This document shows, one piece after another, positions 15,546 through 24,787 of a stretch of 64,000 nt of DNA. A model generated the notes under the pieces. That model worked only from the letters and a program-made list of their open reading frames with translations, did not search any database and was not told the DNA's origin. How positions within the stretch are numbered: position 1 is the first letter of the stretch; each line of letters starts with the position of its first letter. The position numbers and the translations under genes are program-made. This DNA comes from an uncultured Bacteroidia bacterium (lineage in GTDB: Bacteria; Bacteroidota; Bacteroidia; Bacteroidales; F082), in assembly GCA_902794155.1 (NCBI GenBank), contig CADBGN010000003.1, forward strand, positions 31,326-95,325, written 5' to 3'.

Positions 15546-17636
15546 TTATTTCACCACGATTTTCCGTGTCTCATCACCCATTTTCACGAGATAGATTCCT
15601 TGGGACAATTCCAGCTTTTCTTTGCCTTTAATTTCCTTGGTCAAGATGGTTTGGCCAAGGGCGTTCATAACGGTCAAAGTGCCAAAGCCTTCAATCGTCA
15701 CATGTCCATTGCTTGGGCTGGGATAGACTTTGAAGGTGCTTCTATGGTTCTCGCAGAGTACGTCGTAAGGCATCGTGCAGTATACCGCTTCAGGACTCAC
15801 TGGCGAGGCATAATGCGATCTGGTTTCCTTCTTGCGCTGAGTGAAAGTATAGGAAGTGCTTGGCATTAAGCCTTCAAATACTGGAGATGGTTGCCATGCG
15901 CTGCCATTGATGTTGTATTCACCATCTTCTATGGCAACAAGAGTTATGCTTGTGTCGGTGCTACTCTCCAATAGTGGTGCTTCAGGCATGACCTGTTCTG
16001 CCTTTTTAATGGGGCCGAAATAGGGTGAAGTAAGGACTCCCGTGCAGTTTGCGGCAGTGACTTGCACACGAATTCGCTCGAAAACGTCGTCTTCCGTTAT
16101 GGTGTAGGTCGAATCAACAGCACCTTCGATGGCAGTTGTGTCTCTCCACCATTGGTAACTCAAAGTGCCAAGGTCGGGAATGGATGGTATTGAACTTAAG
16201 ACCGATTCGGCAGTTAAGGTTTCTCCATAGAAAGGTTCACCAATTATGTTGACCTCACCAATTAATTCGGGAGTAATGCTGTCGAATAAAATGCTTTCTA
16301 TTGCTACATAAGCATTCAATCTTCTTTCGGAGGCAACCAAACCCTCAAGAGACTGCAGATGGTCGGCACCATTAAGGAGGTGGTATTTCACCGAAAGACA
16401 AAAACTGGCGGGGTCGCTTTTGCAGGCTTGCATCATTTCCTCGGGCAAGGCGGCATACATCAGCGCAATGGTGCCAGAGACTTGTGGGGTGGCCATTGAG
16501 GTCCCTGTCGAACCGTTGTAACCATTGTTGGGTGTTGTAGAATAAATAGCCGTGCCAGGAGCTCCAATGTCAATGTTGTTGACGCCATAACCTGCATTTC
16601 CATACTTCTCATCTTGTGAAGTGGTGTTGGTGATGCCTATGAGATAGTCGCCCGGACAAGTTGAAGGCACATCCCCAACCACATCGACATTCACGTTCAT
16701 GTTGGGGCCGGCGCCGCAACTCAAAATACCGACATCGCCCATTTCGTCATACATTGAGCACCAGATGGGATAATCGTTAGGGTTTCCGTAATCGACACCA
16801 AAGGATGAATTGGTGGCAACAATGAATGCTCCTTCGGCACCGTTAGTTTCGTTGTATCGGGCTCGCATTTCCAAAGCATAAGAATATGCTTCCACAACGA
16901 TAGATTCGTCGCTTGAGCTACCGCCAATGGGCAGTATTTTTACATTCCAATTAACGCCGCTAACACCTTTTCCGTTGTTTCCGATGGCTCCGACGATACC
17001 TGAGACGTGAGTGCCGTGGTAATTACTACCGACATGTCCATTGTGGTTATAGGCATTCCAACCGTCATAGTCGTCGATATAACCGTTCCCGTCGTCATCA
17101 ATTCCATTGAAAGGAATTTCGAGGGTGTTTTTCCAGAAATTCAAGTCTTCATGGCTCAAATCGACGCCTCCATCGATGACGGCCACCACGATGGTATCGC
17201 CCGTTGCCGTGACACCACCCGTGGTGAATTCCTCCCATGCCTGAGGTAGGTTCATGATGGCGGGAGCCCATTGTTGGCCATAGTAAGGATCGTCGGGAAT
17301 CGCCTCACGCAGCGTGATGTTCGTATGGTTGTTTTGAATGACACGAACATCGGCGTTATTGGTCAATTGGTTCATTTTTTCCTCTCGTGATCCTTTGCTG
17401 TCAGTGATTTCAAAAAGCCAGATATTCAGTCTTTTGGATAGTATTCTTTTTGGTGTGATTCCTGCATTCGAATTGGCGGAAAAGGTCGTAGCATCTACAC
17501 CCTGTTCTAACCAAATAATGAATTCGTTCTCAACGTAGGTGGTTGATTTTTGGCTTTCTTGCAGCTCCTGCGCATATGAAAACACTGACAAAGCCATTAT
17601 GGCCAAGATGAATAGTGGTTTAATGGTGGCTTTCAT
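15546..17636 (-). CDS. subtilisin-like serine protease with T9SS sorting domain
   Basis: 696 residues. A signal peptide ends at about residue 22 (FSYAQ). A propeptide-like region to about 120 precedes the S8 domain, with catalytic blocks VAVIDGGVDLSHEDL (Asp), NYHGTHVSGIVGA (His) and GTSMATPQVSGTIAL (Ser). After about residue 450 come two beta domains (one Ig-like, SYQWWRDT) and a T9SS type A tail, with YPSPSNGHVTIEG, MNALGQTI and GIYLVKMG. It should be secreted by T9SS and act on proteins outside the cell. All three catalytic residues are present. Confidence 0.93.
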   Translation of the reverse strand: MKATIKPLFILAIMALSVFSYAQELQESQKSTTYVENEFIIWLEQGVDATTFSANSNAGITPKRILSKRLNIWLFEITDSKGSREEKMNQLTNNADVRVIQNNHTNITLREAIPDDPYYGQQWAPAIMNLPQAWEEFTTGGVTATGDTIVVAVIDGGVDLSHEDLNFWKNTLEIPFNGIDDDGNGYIDDYDGWNAYNHNGHVGSNYHGTHVSGIVGAIGNNGKGVSGVNWNVKILPIGGSSSDESIVVEAYSYALEMRARYNETNGAEGAFIVATNSSFGVDYGNPNDYPIWCSMYDEMGDVGILSCGAGPNMNVNVDVVGDVPSTCPGDYLIGITNTTSQDEKYGNAGYGVNNIDIGAPGTAIYSTTPNNGYNGSTGTSMATPQVSGTIALMYAALPEEMMQACKSDPASFCLSVKYHLLNGADHLQSLEGLVASERRLNAYVAIESILFDSITPELIGEVNIIGEPFYGETLTAESVLSSIPSIPDLGTLSYQWWRDTTAIEGAVDSTYTITEDDVFERIRVQVTAANCTGVLTSPYFGPIKKAEQVMPEAPLLESSTDTSITLVAIEDGEYNINGSAWQPSPVFEGLMPSTSYTFTQRKKETRSHYASPVSPEAVYCTMPYDVLCENHRSTFKVYPSPSNGHVTIEGFGTLTVMNALGQTILTKEIKGKEKLELSQGIYLVKMGDETRKIVVK

Positions 17637-17665
17637 GGGAATGATATAATTTATGTTTCAATTCG

Positions 17666-17673
17666 CAAAAATA
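17666..17673 (-). promoter_or_regulatory. -7 promoter element
   Basis: TATTTTTG on the minus strand, 29 bases before the subtilase start. Confidence 0.6.
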
Positions 17674-17724
17674 AACATTTTCAGTTTACTGAACGCTTTT
17701 CCCAAAGGTTTCAAAAGAATTGCC

Positions 17725-17732
17725 TATTTTTG
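17725..17732 (+). promoter_or_regulatory. -7 promoter element
   Basis: TATTTTTG, about 60 bases before rbfA; the leader between contains the AT-rich repeat from 17741. Confidence 0.65.
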
Positions 17733-17740
17733 CACCCTCA

Positions 17741-17789
17741 TAAATTTTTGAATCTTAAATCTTTAAATTTTGAATCTTTGAATTTGGAA
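17741..17789 (+). repeat. AT-rich leader repeat before rbfA
   Basis: Bases 17743-17771 are identical to 24744-24772 before the ornithine aminotransferase gene, including TTGAATCTTAAATCTTT. It lies in the 5-prime leader between the -7 element and the start codon. Confidence 0.7.
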
Positions 17790-17791
17790 TT

Positions 17792-18136
17792 ATGGAAGGT
17801 AAGCGATTAGAAAAAGTAAACAAACTGCTACTGAAAGAATTAGGTGATATATTTCAAAAGGAACTGAAACCCAAGGTGCCTTCACTGATGATTACCGTGA
17901 CGCGCGTCAATGTCACTTCCGACTTGTCGTATGCGCGTGTGTATCTGAGCGTGTTTGGCGTGGAAGAGAAAAAGAAGGTCGTGGAAGAAGTAGGCCAAAA
18001 CGCCAAAGCCATCCGTGGCTTGCTGGGCAACCGCATCCGTCACCAGATGCGCGTGGTGCCGGAGTTGCGTTTCATCGAGGATGACTCGCTAGATTATATC
18101 GAAAACATCGACAACCTGCTGCATCCTGAAAAGTGA
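17792..18136 (+). CDS. rbfA: ribosome-binding factor A
   Basis: 114 residues, normal RbfA length, KH-like fold. Visible signatures are RLEKVNKLLLKELGDIF at the N terminus, VTSDLSYARVYLSVFG in the middle and RVVPELRFIEDDSLDY near the end. It assists 16S rRNA maturation in the 30S subunit. The stop codon overlaps the GTG start of the permease gene by 4 bases. Confidence 0.93.
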   Translation: MEGKRLEKVNKLLLKELGDIFQKELKPKVPSLMITVTRVNVTSDLSYARVYLSVFGVEEKKKVVEEVGQNAKAIRGLLGNRIRHQMRVVPELRFIEDDSLDYIENIDNLLHPEK

Positions 18137-19380
18137 GACTGCCGCTGTTCATAGCAAACCGTTATCTGTTGGCCAAGAAGAGCCACAACCTCATTAATAT
18201 CATCACATGGATTTCCATTCTGGGTATTAGTGTCGGCTCGTTTGCGCTTATCGTGGTGCTGTCGGCCTTCAACGGATTGGAGAAGGTGATTTCTTCAATG
18301 AACAACCGCCTTACTCCTGACCTGCAAATCTCCGCCGTTAAAGGCAAAACCATCGACTTGACGGCTTTTCCTTTGGATCAACTCAAAGATATTCAAGGTG
18401 TTGATTATGTAATCCCTACAATTACCGAGGACGCTTTGTTTCGAGCCAATGACAAGCAGCATATCGGCCAAGTGAAGGGAGTCGGATTGGAATACCAAAA
18501 GATTGGTCGCTTGAATGAAATCGTTTTCGGTGGCAGTGATTTGGTGCTTGCCGACGAAGATGAACATTATTTTGCCGTTCCAGGTGCTGGCGTGGCTTGG
18601 TATCTTGGCATCAATGCTTACAACCCATACGCCATGGTTCGCATTTATGTGCCCAAGCGCGGTAACGCCTCGCAGATGAGCCTCGAGAATAGCTTCAATT
18701 CTGATGTTGTCACAGTGCGCAGTGTGTTTTCCACTGAGCAGGAGCAGGATGAGAAGCTGGTGCTTGTGCCGTTCGATATGCTCTCGGAATTACTTGAATA
18801 TGAAGATAAAGCGACCAATGTAGAGGTTTTTACTGTACCAAATGCCGATAATAATAAGGTGAAGAAAGCTGTGGCTGCCATCATCGGTGCCGATTATTCC
18901 GTGAAGAACCAGCAAGAGCAACAGGAGACATTATACAAGATTATGCGTTCTGAAAAGTGGGCAGTCTACGTCATCCTTACTTTCATCTTGATTTTGGCTA
19001 CTTTCAATGTGGTCGGCTCGCTTTCCATGTTGATGATTGACAAACGTAAGGACACTGAAATCCTGAAAGCTCTAGGTGCTGACAATCGGCTGATTCATAA
19101 GATTTTCATGAATGAAGGTCTGCTGATTTCCGTGGCTGGAGGCATTATCGGTCTTTTGCTTGGTATCATTTTGGTGCTTTTGCAGCAACAATTCGGTTTC
19201 GTGAAGTTCGGCACGGGTGGCAACTATGTGGTGGATGCCTATCCGGTGTTGTTGAAGTTAAAAGATGTTCTGCTGATTTTCGCTACGATTCTGGTGGTGG
19301 GTTGCACCTCCGCCTTGCTCACCGTCCGCCATGCTATGCGTAAGGCTGACATTCAGAAATCCAGATTGAACGACAGATAA
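18133..19380 (+). CDS. LolC/LolE-like ABC permease (FtsX family)
   Basis: 415 residues, starting with GTG inside the rbfA stop. Four membrane segments in the FtsX/MacB order: one near residues 23-48 (ILGISVGSFALIVVLSAFNG), then a large periplasmic domain, and three in the C-terminal part (VILTFILILATFNVVGSLSM, LLISVAGGIIGLLLGIILVLL and VLLIFATILVVGCTSALL). DKRKDTEILKALGA is the typical cytoplasmic loop. It likely works in lipoprotein release toward the outer membrane; the ATPase is not in this window. The last 28 bases overlap the converging gene. Confidence 0.85.
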   Translation: MRLPLFIANRYLLAKKSHNLINIITWISILGISVGSFALIVVLSAFNGLEKVISSMNNRLTPDLQISAVKGKTIDLTAFPLDQLKDIQGVDYVIPTITEDALFRANDKQHIGQVKGVGLEYQKIGRLNEIVFGGSDLVLADEDEHYFAVPGAGVAWYLGINAYNPYAMVRIYVPKRGNASQMSLENSFNSDVVTVRSVFSTEQEQDEKLVLVPFDMLSELLEYEDKATNVEVFTVPNADNNKVKKAVAAIIGADYSVKNQQEQQETLYKIMRSEKWAVYVILTFILILATFNVVGSLSMLMIDKRKDTEILKALGADNRLIHKIFMNEGLLISVAGGIIGLLLGIILVLLQQQFGFVKFGTGGNYVVDAYPVLLKLKDVLLIFATILVVGCTSALLTVRHAMRKADIQKSRLNDR

Positions 19381-22300
19381 TAGCGAGGTTTCTTTGAGAT
19401 TTGTCCGTCTTGTATTCCCCAAGCCATGTCGCCTCTGATGAAGTAGCCCAAAATGGTAGTGCGCAGACCAAAGCCGATGCCGCCCACCAGAGGTTCTTTC
19501 ATCTCGGTGACAGTGATATCCAAATTGCCGTCGCTGATGTGGGTGTTGTATAACGAGTTGCTTGGGTCGTAAGGATTCCAACCAGTCCAAGCAGTACCGA
19601 GGTCGCCAAATGCCACAATCTGGAAGTCTTTGATGAACTTCATGTTGATGGGTCGGTTGGTGAAATAGCTGAACACAGGGAAGCGCAGTTCGCTGTTCAA
19701 AACCACGAAGTTGTTGCCGTTGCGGATGTTCTGTTGGAAACCACGCATGTTGGTGGCCAAGGTTTGATAAGCGTAGTTTTGAGTGTAGTCGACAGGCGCG
19801 CCTTGGTCGAAGGAGGCGAAGATCCAATTGTCGACGCCGCCCATGTAATAGATGAGCTTTTGCTGTCCAAACGAGCTGCTACCTGCGATGCGGTTGGCCC
19901 AAATGAAGTTGCGGCTGATGCGGGTGTAATGCCTATAATCGAAGCCGACAACGACCATGTTGTTGGTGTTGCGTGCGATGCGTTGATAGTATTCGGCAAA
20001 GATCTTTCCTCTTGCCCCCACAAGTAGGTTGGTCCCCAGCTTTTTCGAGTTGTCATAAACGAGTTCGGCGCGCAGGCCGCCCCAGTTTTCGTAGACGTCC
20101 TTGTCGCCAAGACTGAAGTCGTCGATGGCGAGGTTGACCCTATGGTCGAGGCGGTAAATGGCTGTTCCTCTTAAGCTTAGGATTTCACTGAAAGGATAAC
20201 TCAACGTGTAGAAGGCCTCGTTGGTGAAGGTGCGGTAGTAGAAGTAGGAATAGTCGTCGGTGACGTAACGGTGCAGGGTGATGCTCTTGTCCAAGCGTTT
20301 GCTGTAGTCGCTGAAGCGCAACAAGTATTCGTTGTTGGTGAGGCTGGTATTGAGTTTCACGCCGAGTTCGATTTTGTAGTCTTCCATCAGGTCTTTCATC
20401 TTGGTGCCGAGGAAGATATTGAAGCCTGAGTTGAGGTAGATGGGCGTACCACCGCCACTGAAGGGCTGATAGCTGTAGTTCATGCTAGTGAAGTCGATTT
20501 GACTCATCAGCTCGTCGGCGAAGAGTTCCACGTAGTAGTTGTTCGGGCGTTGTAAGGTGTCTTTCTGTCGTGGCTTGGGTGCTGGTTCGTTGCCATGTGC
20601 CACTTGTTGTATGGAATCACCTCCAATCGGGCCATTGATAGGTCTTTTGCGTCGTGCAAAACGATAACTGGCCGAAAAGCGATGTTTAGAGATGGGCTCG
20701 GTGATGGTGTCTTTCTCTTCCTTTATTAGTTCGGTCAGCAGCCTCTTTTGTGCGTAAGGGCTCATCTGGCTAAGGCTTTGTTCGCGACCGCGAAGGATGG
20801 GTGACATGAAGAACTTCTCTCCATTTTGGTCAGCCATCAGTAGGGCGGCTTTGTGGTCGCGAGGTTGATAAGCATAGTCGATGATGTTGGCCGAATAATC
20901 CGTAAGTTGCTCTTTTTTCCCGAAATAGCGATAGTGCACGATGGTGTCGATATGGCTGATGGCACTGTCGAAGCGGATTTGGTAGAGGTTGTAGAAGCCG
21001 CTGGTGTCGTTCAAGTAGAGCAGGCTGCCATCCTTGAGGGGCTCGGGGAGGATACTGTTGGAGTAGCGTTGCTGTGTCAGGTTTTGGAGCATGTCCCCTT
21101 TATTAATATAGTTGTAGGCGAACAGGTCGAATTGTTTGCTTTGGAATCCGATTTTTTCGTCAACTATCAGCGTGTCGTTATCGCGGTTCGAGCTGAAGAC
21201 AATCTGTCGATCGTCGAAGGTGAAGACGGGATTCAGGTCGGTGTGGTAGTCATTGGTGATTTGTTCCAAAGTATTGGAAAACAGGTTGTAGACGTAAATG
21301 TCAGGCTTGCCCATGCGCGTGGCTGCCAACACAATCTTGCGGCTCTTGTGGGCGTAGGAAAACGAGCTGACCTTCTGGAAATCGAAGAGATAAAGATTGG
21401 CTTTTTTGCCCGAATTAATGTCCAAGTTATAGAGTTGGATCTTGCCTTCTTCCTCGAGGATGAAGGAGAGGATCTCACCGTTAGGGTGCCAAGCCAACAG
21501 CGGAAACGAAGTGTCGATGTTCTCGTCGGAGCGATAACCTGCCTTGAAAAGCTGTTGCCGTTTGCCGCTTTGCATGTCTTCGAGCCAAAGACGGATCTTT
21601 CCCTCGTCGTTGCTGACGTAAGCGATGTATTTGCCATTGGGGCAAATGCTAGGCTGAGTGAAGGTGCGGTATTTCTTGTATTTCAGCTTCATTGGATCGG
21701 TGGGTTGGTTGGAGAGCAAGGCTCCATAACGTGCCTTGTAAAACTCAAACCATTCTTCAACCAAAACTTTGTATTCCTTGCCGGTAACATAGAGCAATGA
21801 CTTTTTCACGTTTTGCGTGCTTTCGGCCAAGGTCAGGATATCGTTGAACGACTTGCTGCCATATTGTTCGTCAATGAAATTCCAAAACGAATAGCCAGCA
21901 ATCAAGGCGTCGTCATCGCGCAGATGGTTAATCTTCTTGTAGTTGCCCGACATGATACCGCGTTGTAGTTGGGCTTCCTTGTGGCAGTCCCAATTGCCGG
22001 CGATGAAGGCCACCAAGCCGTCTTGGAACCATTGTGGTATGTCGTAGCGGTAGGAACTGCGTAGCTGTGAGCCTATCGAGGTGCCGTTCATCACCTGGCT
22101 GAACAGCAACCTGGCTATGCCTTCGCGGATTTGTCCTTCGAAGTGGGTATAGTCGCCGTCAAAGTAGAGGATAACCTTCGAACCAATGATTTTAGTGATG
22201 CCGCCTGTGTTGCCGTACTCCTCGTCCTCCAAGTTGATGTTGCTTTGTTTGAAGTCTCCCTTGCTATTGAATACAATGAACTGGATCTTCTTTCCGAAGC

Positions 22301-22556
22301 GGCTGTTGAGGCGACTCTCCAGCTGTGGGATCTGGTCTTTGGCGTAGGCTTGGGCATATTGGGCAAGGTCGTTGCCACCTTGGTAGAAATACACGTCGAA
22401 GTTGTCGTTCATGTAATATGACCAATGAAAATCGCCATATTGCACACGATTCTTGCCGAAGGGCATGTTCATGCCATTGTAGAACTGGGCATGGCCCCAT
22501 GGAGTTATGGCCAGGAACAGTAATAATAGAATCGCGTATCTTTTTGTCGACAACAT
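19353..22556 (-). CDS. TolB-type beta-propeller / outer-membrane barrel protein
   Basis: 1067 residues from the ATG of MLSTKRYAIL, chosen because the signal peptide (ending GHAQ) follows. The first 300 residues resemble a metallopeptidase-like family but keep no clear HEXXH. About residues 300-600 hold WD40/PD40 TolB-like repeats (SICPNGKYIAYVSND, PVFTFDDRQIVFSSN). The last 370 residues are strand-rich and end in YYLSFNLDF, a terminal aromatic typical of BamA-like outer-membrane barrels. This architecture is common in Bacteroidota and of unknown role. It converges on and overlaps the permease gene. Confidence 0.8.
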   Translation of the reverse strand: MLSTKRYAILLLLFLAITPWGHAQFYNGMNMPFGKNRVQYGDFHWSYYMNDNFDVYFYQGGNDLAQYAQAYAKDQIPQLESRLNSRFGKKIQFIVFNSKGDFKQSNINLEDEEYGNTGGITKIIGSKVILYFDGDYTHFEGQIREGIARLLFSQVMNGTSIGSQLRSSYRYDIPQWFQDGLVAFIAGNWDCHKEAQLQRGIMSGNYKKINHLRDDDALIAGYSFWNFIDEQYGSKSFNDILTLAESTQNVKKSLLYVTGKEYKVLVEEWFEFYKARYGALLSNQPTDPMKLKYKKYRTFTQPSICPNGKYIAYVSNDEGKIRLWLEDMQSGKRQQLFKAGYRSDENIDTSFPLLAWHPNGEILSFILEEEGKIQLYNLDINSGKKANLYLFDFQKVSSFSYAHKSRKIVLAATRMGKPDIYVYNLFSNTLEQITNDYHTDLNPVFTFDDRQIVFSSNRDNDTLIVDEKIGFQSKQFDLFAYNYINKGDMLQNLTQQRYSNSILPEPLKDGSLLYLNDTSGFYNLYQIRFDSAISHIDTIVHYRYFGKKEQLTDYSANIIDYAYQPRDHKAALLMADQNGEKFFMSPILRGREQSLSQMSPYAQKRLLTELIKEEKDTITEPISKHRFSASYRFARRKRPINGPIGGDSIQQVAHGNEPAPKPRQKDTLQRPNNYYVELFADELMSQIDFTSMNYSYQPFSGGGTPIYLNSGFNIFLGTKMKDLMEDYKIELGVKLNTSLTNNEYLLRFSDYSKRLDKSITLHRYVTDDYSYFYYRTFTNEAFYTLSYPFSEILSLRGTAIYRLDHRVNLAIDDFSLGDKDVYENWGGLRAELVYDNSKKLGTNLLVGARGKIFAEYYQRIARNTNNMVVVGFDYRHYTRISRNFIWANRIAGSSSFGQQKLIYYMGGVDNWIFASFDQGAPVDYTQNYAYQTLATNMRGFQQNIRNGNNFVVLNSELRFPVFSYFTNRPINMKFIKDFQIVAFGDLGTAWTGWNPYDPSNSLYNTHISDGNLDITVTEMKEPLVGGIGFGLRTTILGYFIRGDMAWGIQDGQISKKPRYYLSFNLDF

Positions 22557-22574
22557 TAATCCAAAATTAGCGGA

Positions 22575-22582
22575 CAAAGATA
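22575..22582 (-). promoter_or_regulatory. -7 promoter element
   Basis: TATCTTTG on the minus strand, about 18 bases before the propeller/barrel gene. Confidence 0.6.
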
Positions 22583-22614
22583 GGCAAATTCTTTAGAATG
22601 TGGTGGAAAAACCC

Positions 22615-22622
22615 TACCTTTG
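22615..22622 (+). promoter_or_regulatory. -7 promoter element
   Basis: TACCTTTG, 18 bases before the metallo-hydrolase start; divergent from the element at 22575. Confidence 0.6.
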
Positions 22623-22640
22623 CGCCGAAATATTGAAATC

Positions 22641-23282
22641 ATGCTCAAATTCGAATCCTTTGTCTTCAATCCCTTTGGGGAAAACACATACGTTGTTTAC
22701 GATGATAACACCAAAGAATGTGTCATCATTGACCCGGGCTGCTCCAATGTGGGCGAGGAAAACGAACTCTTCGGCTTCATCGACAGTCATCGCCTCAAGC
22801 CGCTCATGGCCATCAATACACATGGCCATATCGACCATATTGTAGGCAATGCAGCAGTGAAAAAACGTTACGGCATCGAGGTGGCGGCGCATCCCAATGT
22901 GAAAAGCGATTTTCAACGTTCACATCAGCAGGCACAGATGTTTGGGCTGCCTTTTGATGGCGAGAGTGAGTTGCCGGACCGCGACCTAGAAGATGGCGAA
23001 ATTATCAAGATAGGGGAGAGCACCCTTGAGGTCATCAGCACGCCAGGTCATGCCATGGGTAGCATCAGCCTCTACGCCGAGATTGAGGGTTGGGTCTTCA
23101 CAGGCGATGCGCTCTTTTGTCGTAGCATTGGCCGCACGGACTTTCCCGGTGGTAACTACGAGCAACTCCGCACGAACATCATCGAGCGCCTGTTCCATTT
23201 GCCCGACGACACCGAGGTTTATTCCGGCCACGGTGAAAGCACCACCATCTTTGATGAAAGGAGATACAATATGTTTCTTTGA
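22641..23282 (+). CDS. metallo-beta-lactamase-fold hydrolase (glyoxalase II-like)
   Basis: 213 residues from the ATG of MLKFESFVF; the frame upstream runs through the promoter. Zinc ligands appear as NTHGHIDH (His61, His63, Asp65, His66), then STPGHAMGS (His), FTGDALF (Asp) and YSGHGESTT (His). The short form without the C-terminal helical domain of glyoxalase II is typical of Bacteroidota and acts on thioesters in related cases; the substrate is unknown. Cytoplasmic. Its stop overlaps the start of the TPR gene (TGATG). Confidence 0.9.
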   Translation: MLKFESFVFNPFGENTYVVYDDNTKECVIIDPGCSNVGEENELFGFIDSHRLKPLMAINTHGHIDHIVGNAAVKKRYGIEVAAHPNVKSDFQRSHQQAQMFGLPFDGESELPDRDLEDGEIIKIGESTLEVISTPGHAMGSISLYAEIEGWVFTGDALFCRSIGRTDFPGGNYEQLRTNIIERLFHLPDDTEVYSGHGESTTIFDERRYNMFL

Positions 23283-24712
23283 TGAAGAGACTATTTAACA
23301 TATTGGTATTCTTGTCTTTAGCTTCTTTAGTTTTAGGGCAAGACGAGACTAGGGCTATTGATAGCCTTGAAAGCGTTATGGCTAAGCAGGAAGGGCGCGA
23401 GAAGGTGCTGACGATGATTGAGCTTTCCAAGGCTTTTTTCGATTTCTCGTTTGACGACTGCATCGATTGGAGCGAAAAGGCTATCCAACTCTCCCATGAA
23501 ATCGGTGATATGGAACTCGAAGCTGATGCCCATTTTTCTCTTGGCATTAATTATGGTTATCATGCCGACCTTGATTTAGCCCATATTTATCTAAAGAAGT
23601 CGTTGGACCTTTATCAGAGATCGGGTAACGAAAACAAGTCTTTTGAATCACTGTGGAATCTGGCCTATTTTGAATTAATTTTAGGTAATATGGATACGGC
23701 TTGCTTGGCATTTCAGAAGGTGCTTTCAGTAGCGGAGCAGCGTCACGACAGTTTAGCGTATGCTCAAGCGAGCGATAATTTGGCTTATGTTCAATACCAA
23801 AGAAATGATTTTGACGGGGCAATCAAAGCCTATGAGGCAAGTAGAAAAATATATTCTATGCTTAATGATAGCCTTGCTGTGACACATACCAATTTGAATC
23901 TGGCCATTATTTTGAACGAGTGCAGGAGGACGAAGGAGGCACGCGAATTGTTTGCCAAGGTTATCCCTCAGTTGGAGGCTTTTCAAGAGATTGACATGAT
24001 GCTGACAGCCTATAAGAATTATGGTATGCTTTTCGCCCGCGATTTGGTCAACTATGATTCGGCTTCTTATTATTATGAAAAGGCATTGGCATGCCTTGAA
24101 TCGGAATCATTATCGCGTGCCGACCGCCAGACTATGGCTTATTCGAAGGTTGACTTGTTGGTCGAGATGGGGAATGTTGCTGTCAATTGTCACGATGAAA
24201 TGACGGCGAAGAGCCATTTTGAAAATGCGTTTTCGTTGGCGGAGGAAAATAAGTACCATTTGGGCATGATGCAATCGGCATTAAGCCTTGGCCAATTGTA
24301 TGCTTCTCAAGGAAAGGCAACGATTTCAATGCATTATCTTGAAATCTATGCAAAAGAAGCGAAGCAATCTGGTATTACCATGATGGAGTCTGCCGTGAAG
24401 AAGCCTCTCATTATTAATTATGCTCGACTTGGGCGGTTTGAGGAAATGGCTTCGGAACTCGATGCATTTGATGAATATAGGCAAGCTCTCCAACGTGAAA
24501 ACAATGATTTGTACGATCAGATAAGTACCCTTCAAGACGAATCACAAGGCCTTCTCCATCAATACGAATCCCAATCTGAACAAATCGAAACTCTCCAATC
24601 CCAACGAAACCATTATCGTTTAGCTTTCTTTGGCCTGCTAGCTATTGTGCTTTTTGTAACGGCTCTACTAATCGCCTACAAAATTGTTCGGAAAAAACGG
24701 TCAAAAGTGTAA
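23282..24712 (+). CDS. exported TPR protein with C-terminal membrane anchor
   Basis: 476 residues. A signal peptide ends about residue 19 (LVLGQ). About eight tetratricopeptide units follow (for example ADAHFSLGINYGYHADLDLA and AQASDNLAYVQYQRNDFDGA), then a coiled coil (about 400-440) and a transmembrane helix at about 445-467 with a basic tail KKRSKV. This is the sensor layout of Bacteroidota TPR-containing regulators, but the usual cytoplasmic HTH or kinase domain is missing: the protein ends right after the helix. It may be a truncated sensor or a periplasmic scaffold. Confidence 0.82.
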   Translation: MKRLFNILVFLSLASLVLGQDETRAIDSLESVMAKQEGREKVLTMIELSKAFFDFSFDDCIDWSEKAIQLSHEIGDMELEADAHFSLGINYGYHADLDLAHIYLKKSLDLYQRSGNENKSFESLWNLAYFELILGNMDTACLAFQKVLSVAEQRHDSLAYAQASDNLAYVQYQRNDFDGAIKAYEASRKIYSMLNDSLAVTHTNLNLAIILNECRRTKEARELFAKVIPQLEAFQEIDMMLTAYKNYGMLFARDLVNYDSASYYYEKALACLESESLSRADRQTMAYSKVDLLVEMGNVAVNCHDEMTAKSHFENAFSLAEENKYHLGMMQSALSLGQLYASQGKATISMHYLEIYAKEAKQSGITMMESAVKKPLIINYARLGRFEEMASELDAFDEYRQALQRENNDLYDQISTLQDESQGLLHQYESQSEQIETLQSQRNHYRLAFFGLLAIVLFVTALLIAYKIVRKKRSKV

Positions 24713-24731
24713 AACCTTGAAAATAAAACCT

Positions 24732-24739
24732 TACCTTTG
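24732..24739 (+). promoter_or_regulatory. -7 promoter element
   Basis: TACCTTTG, about 50 bases before the ornithine aminotransferase gene; the AT-rich leader repeat follows. Confidence 0.65.
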
Positions 24740-24740
24740 C

Positions 24741-24780
24741 ACGAATTTTTGAATCTTAAATCTTTAAATTTTAAATAAAC
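24741..24780 (+). repeat. AT-rich leader repeat before the aminotransferase gene
   Basis: Twenty-nine bases (24744-24772) are identical to those before rbfA at 17743. Positioned between the -7 element and the start codon. Confidence 0.7.
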
Positions 24781-24787
24781 AACAATC

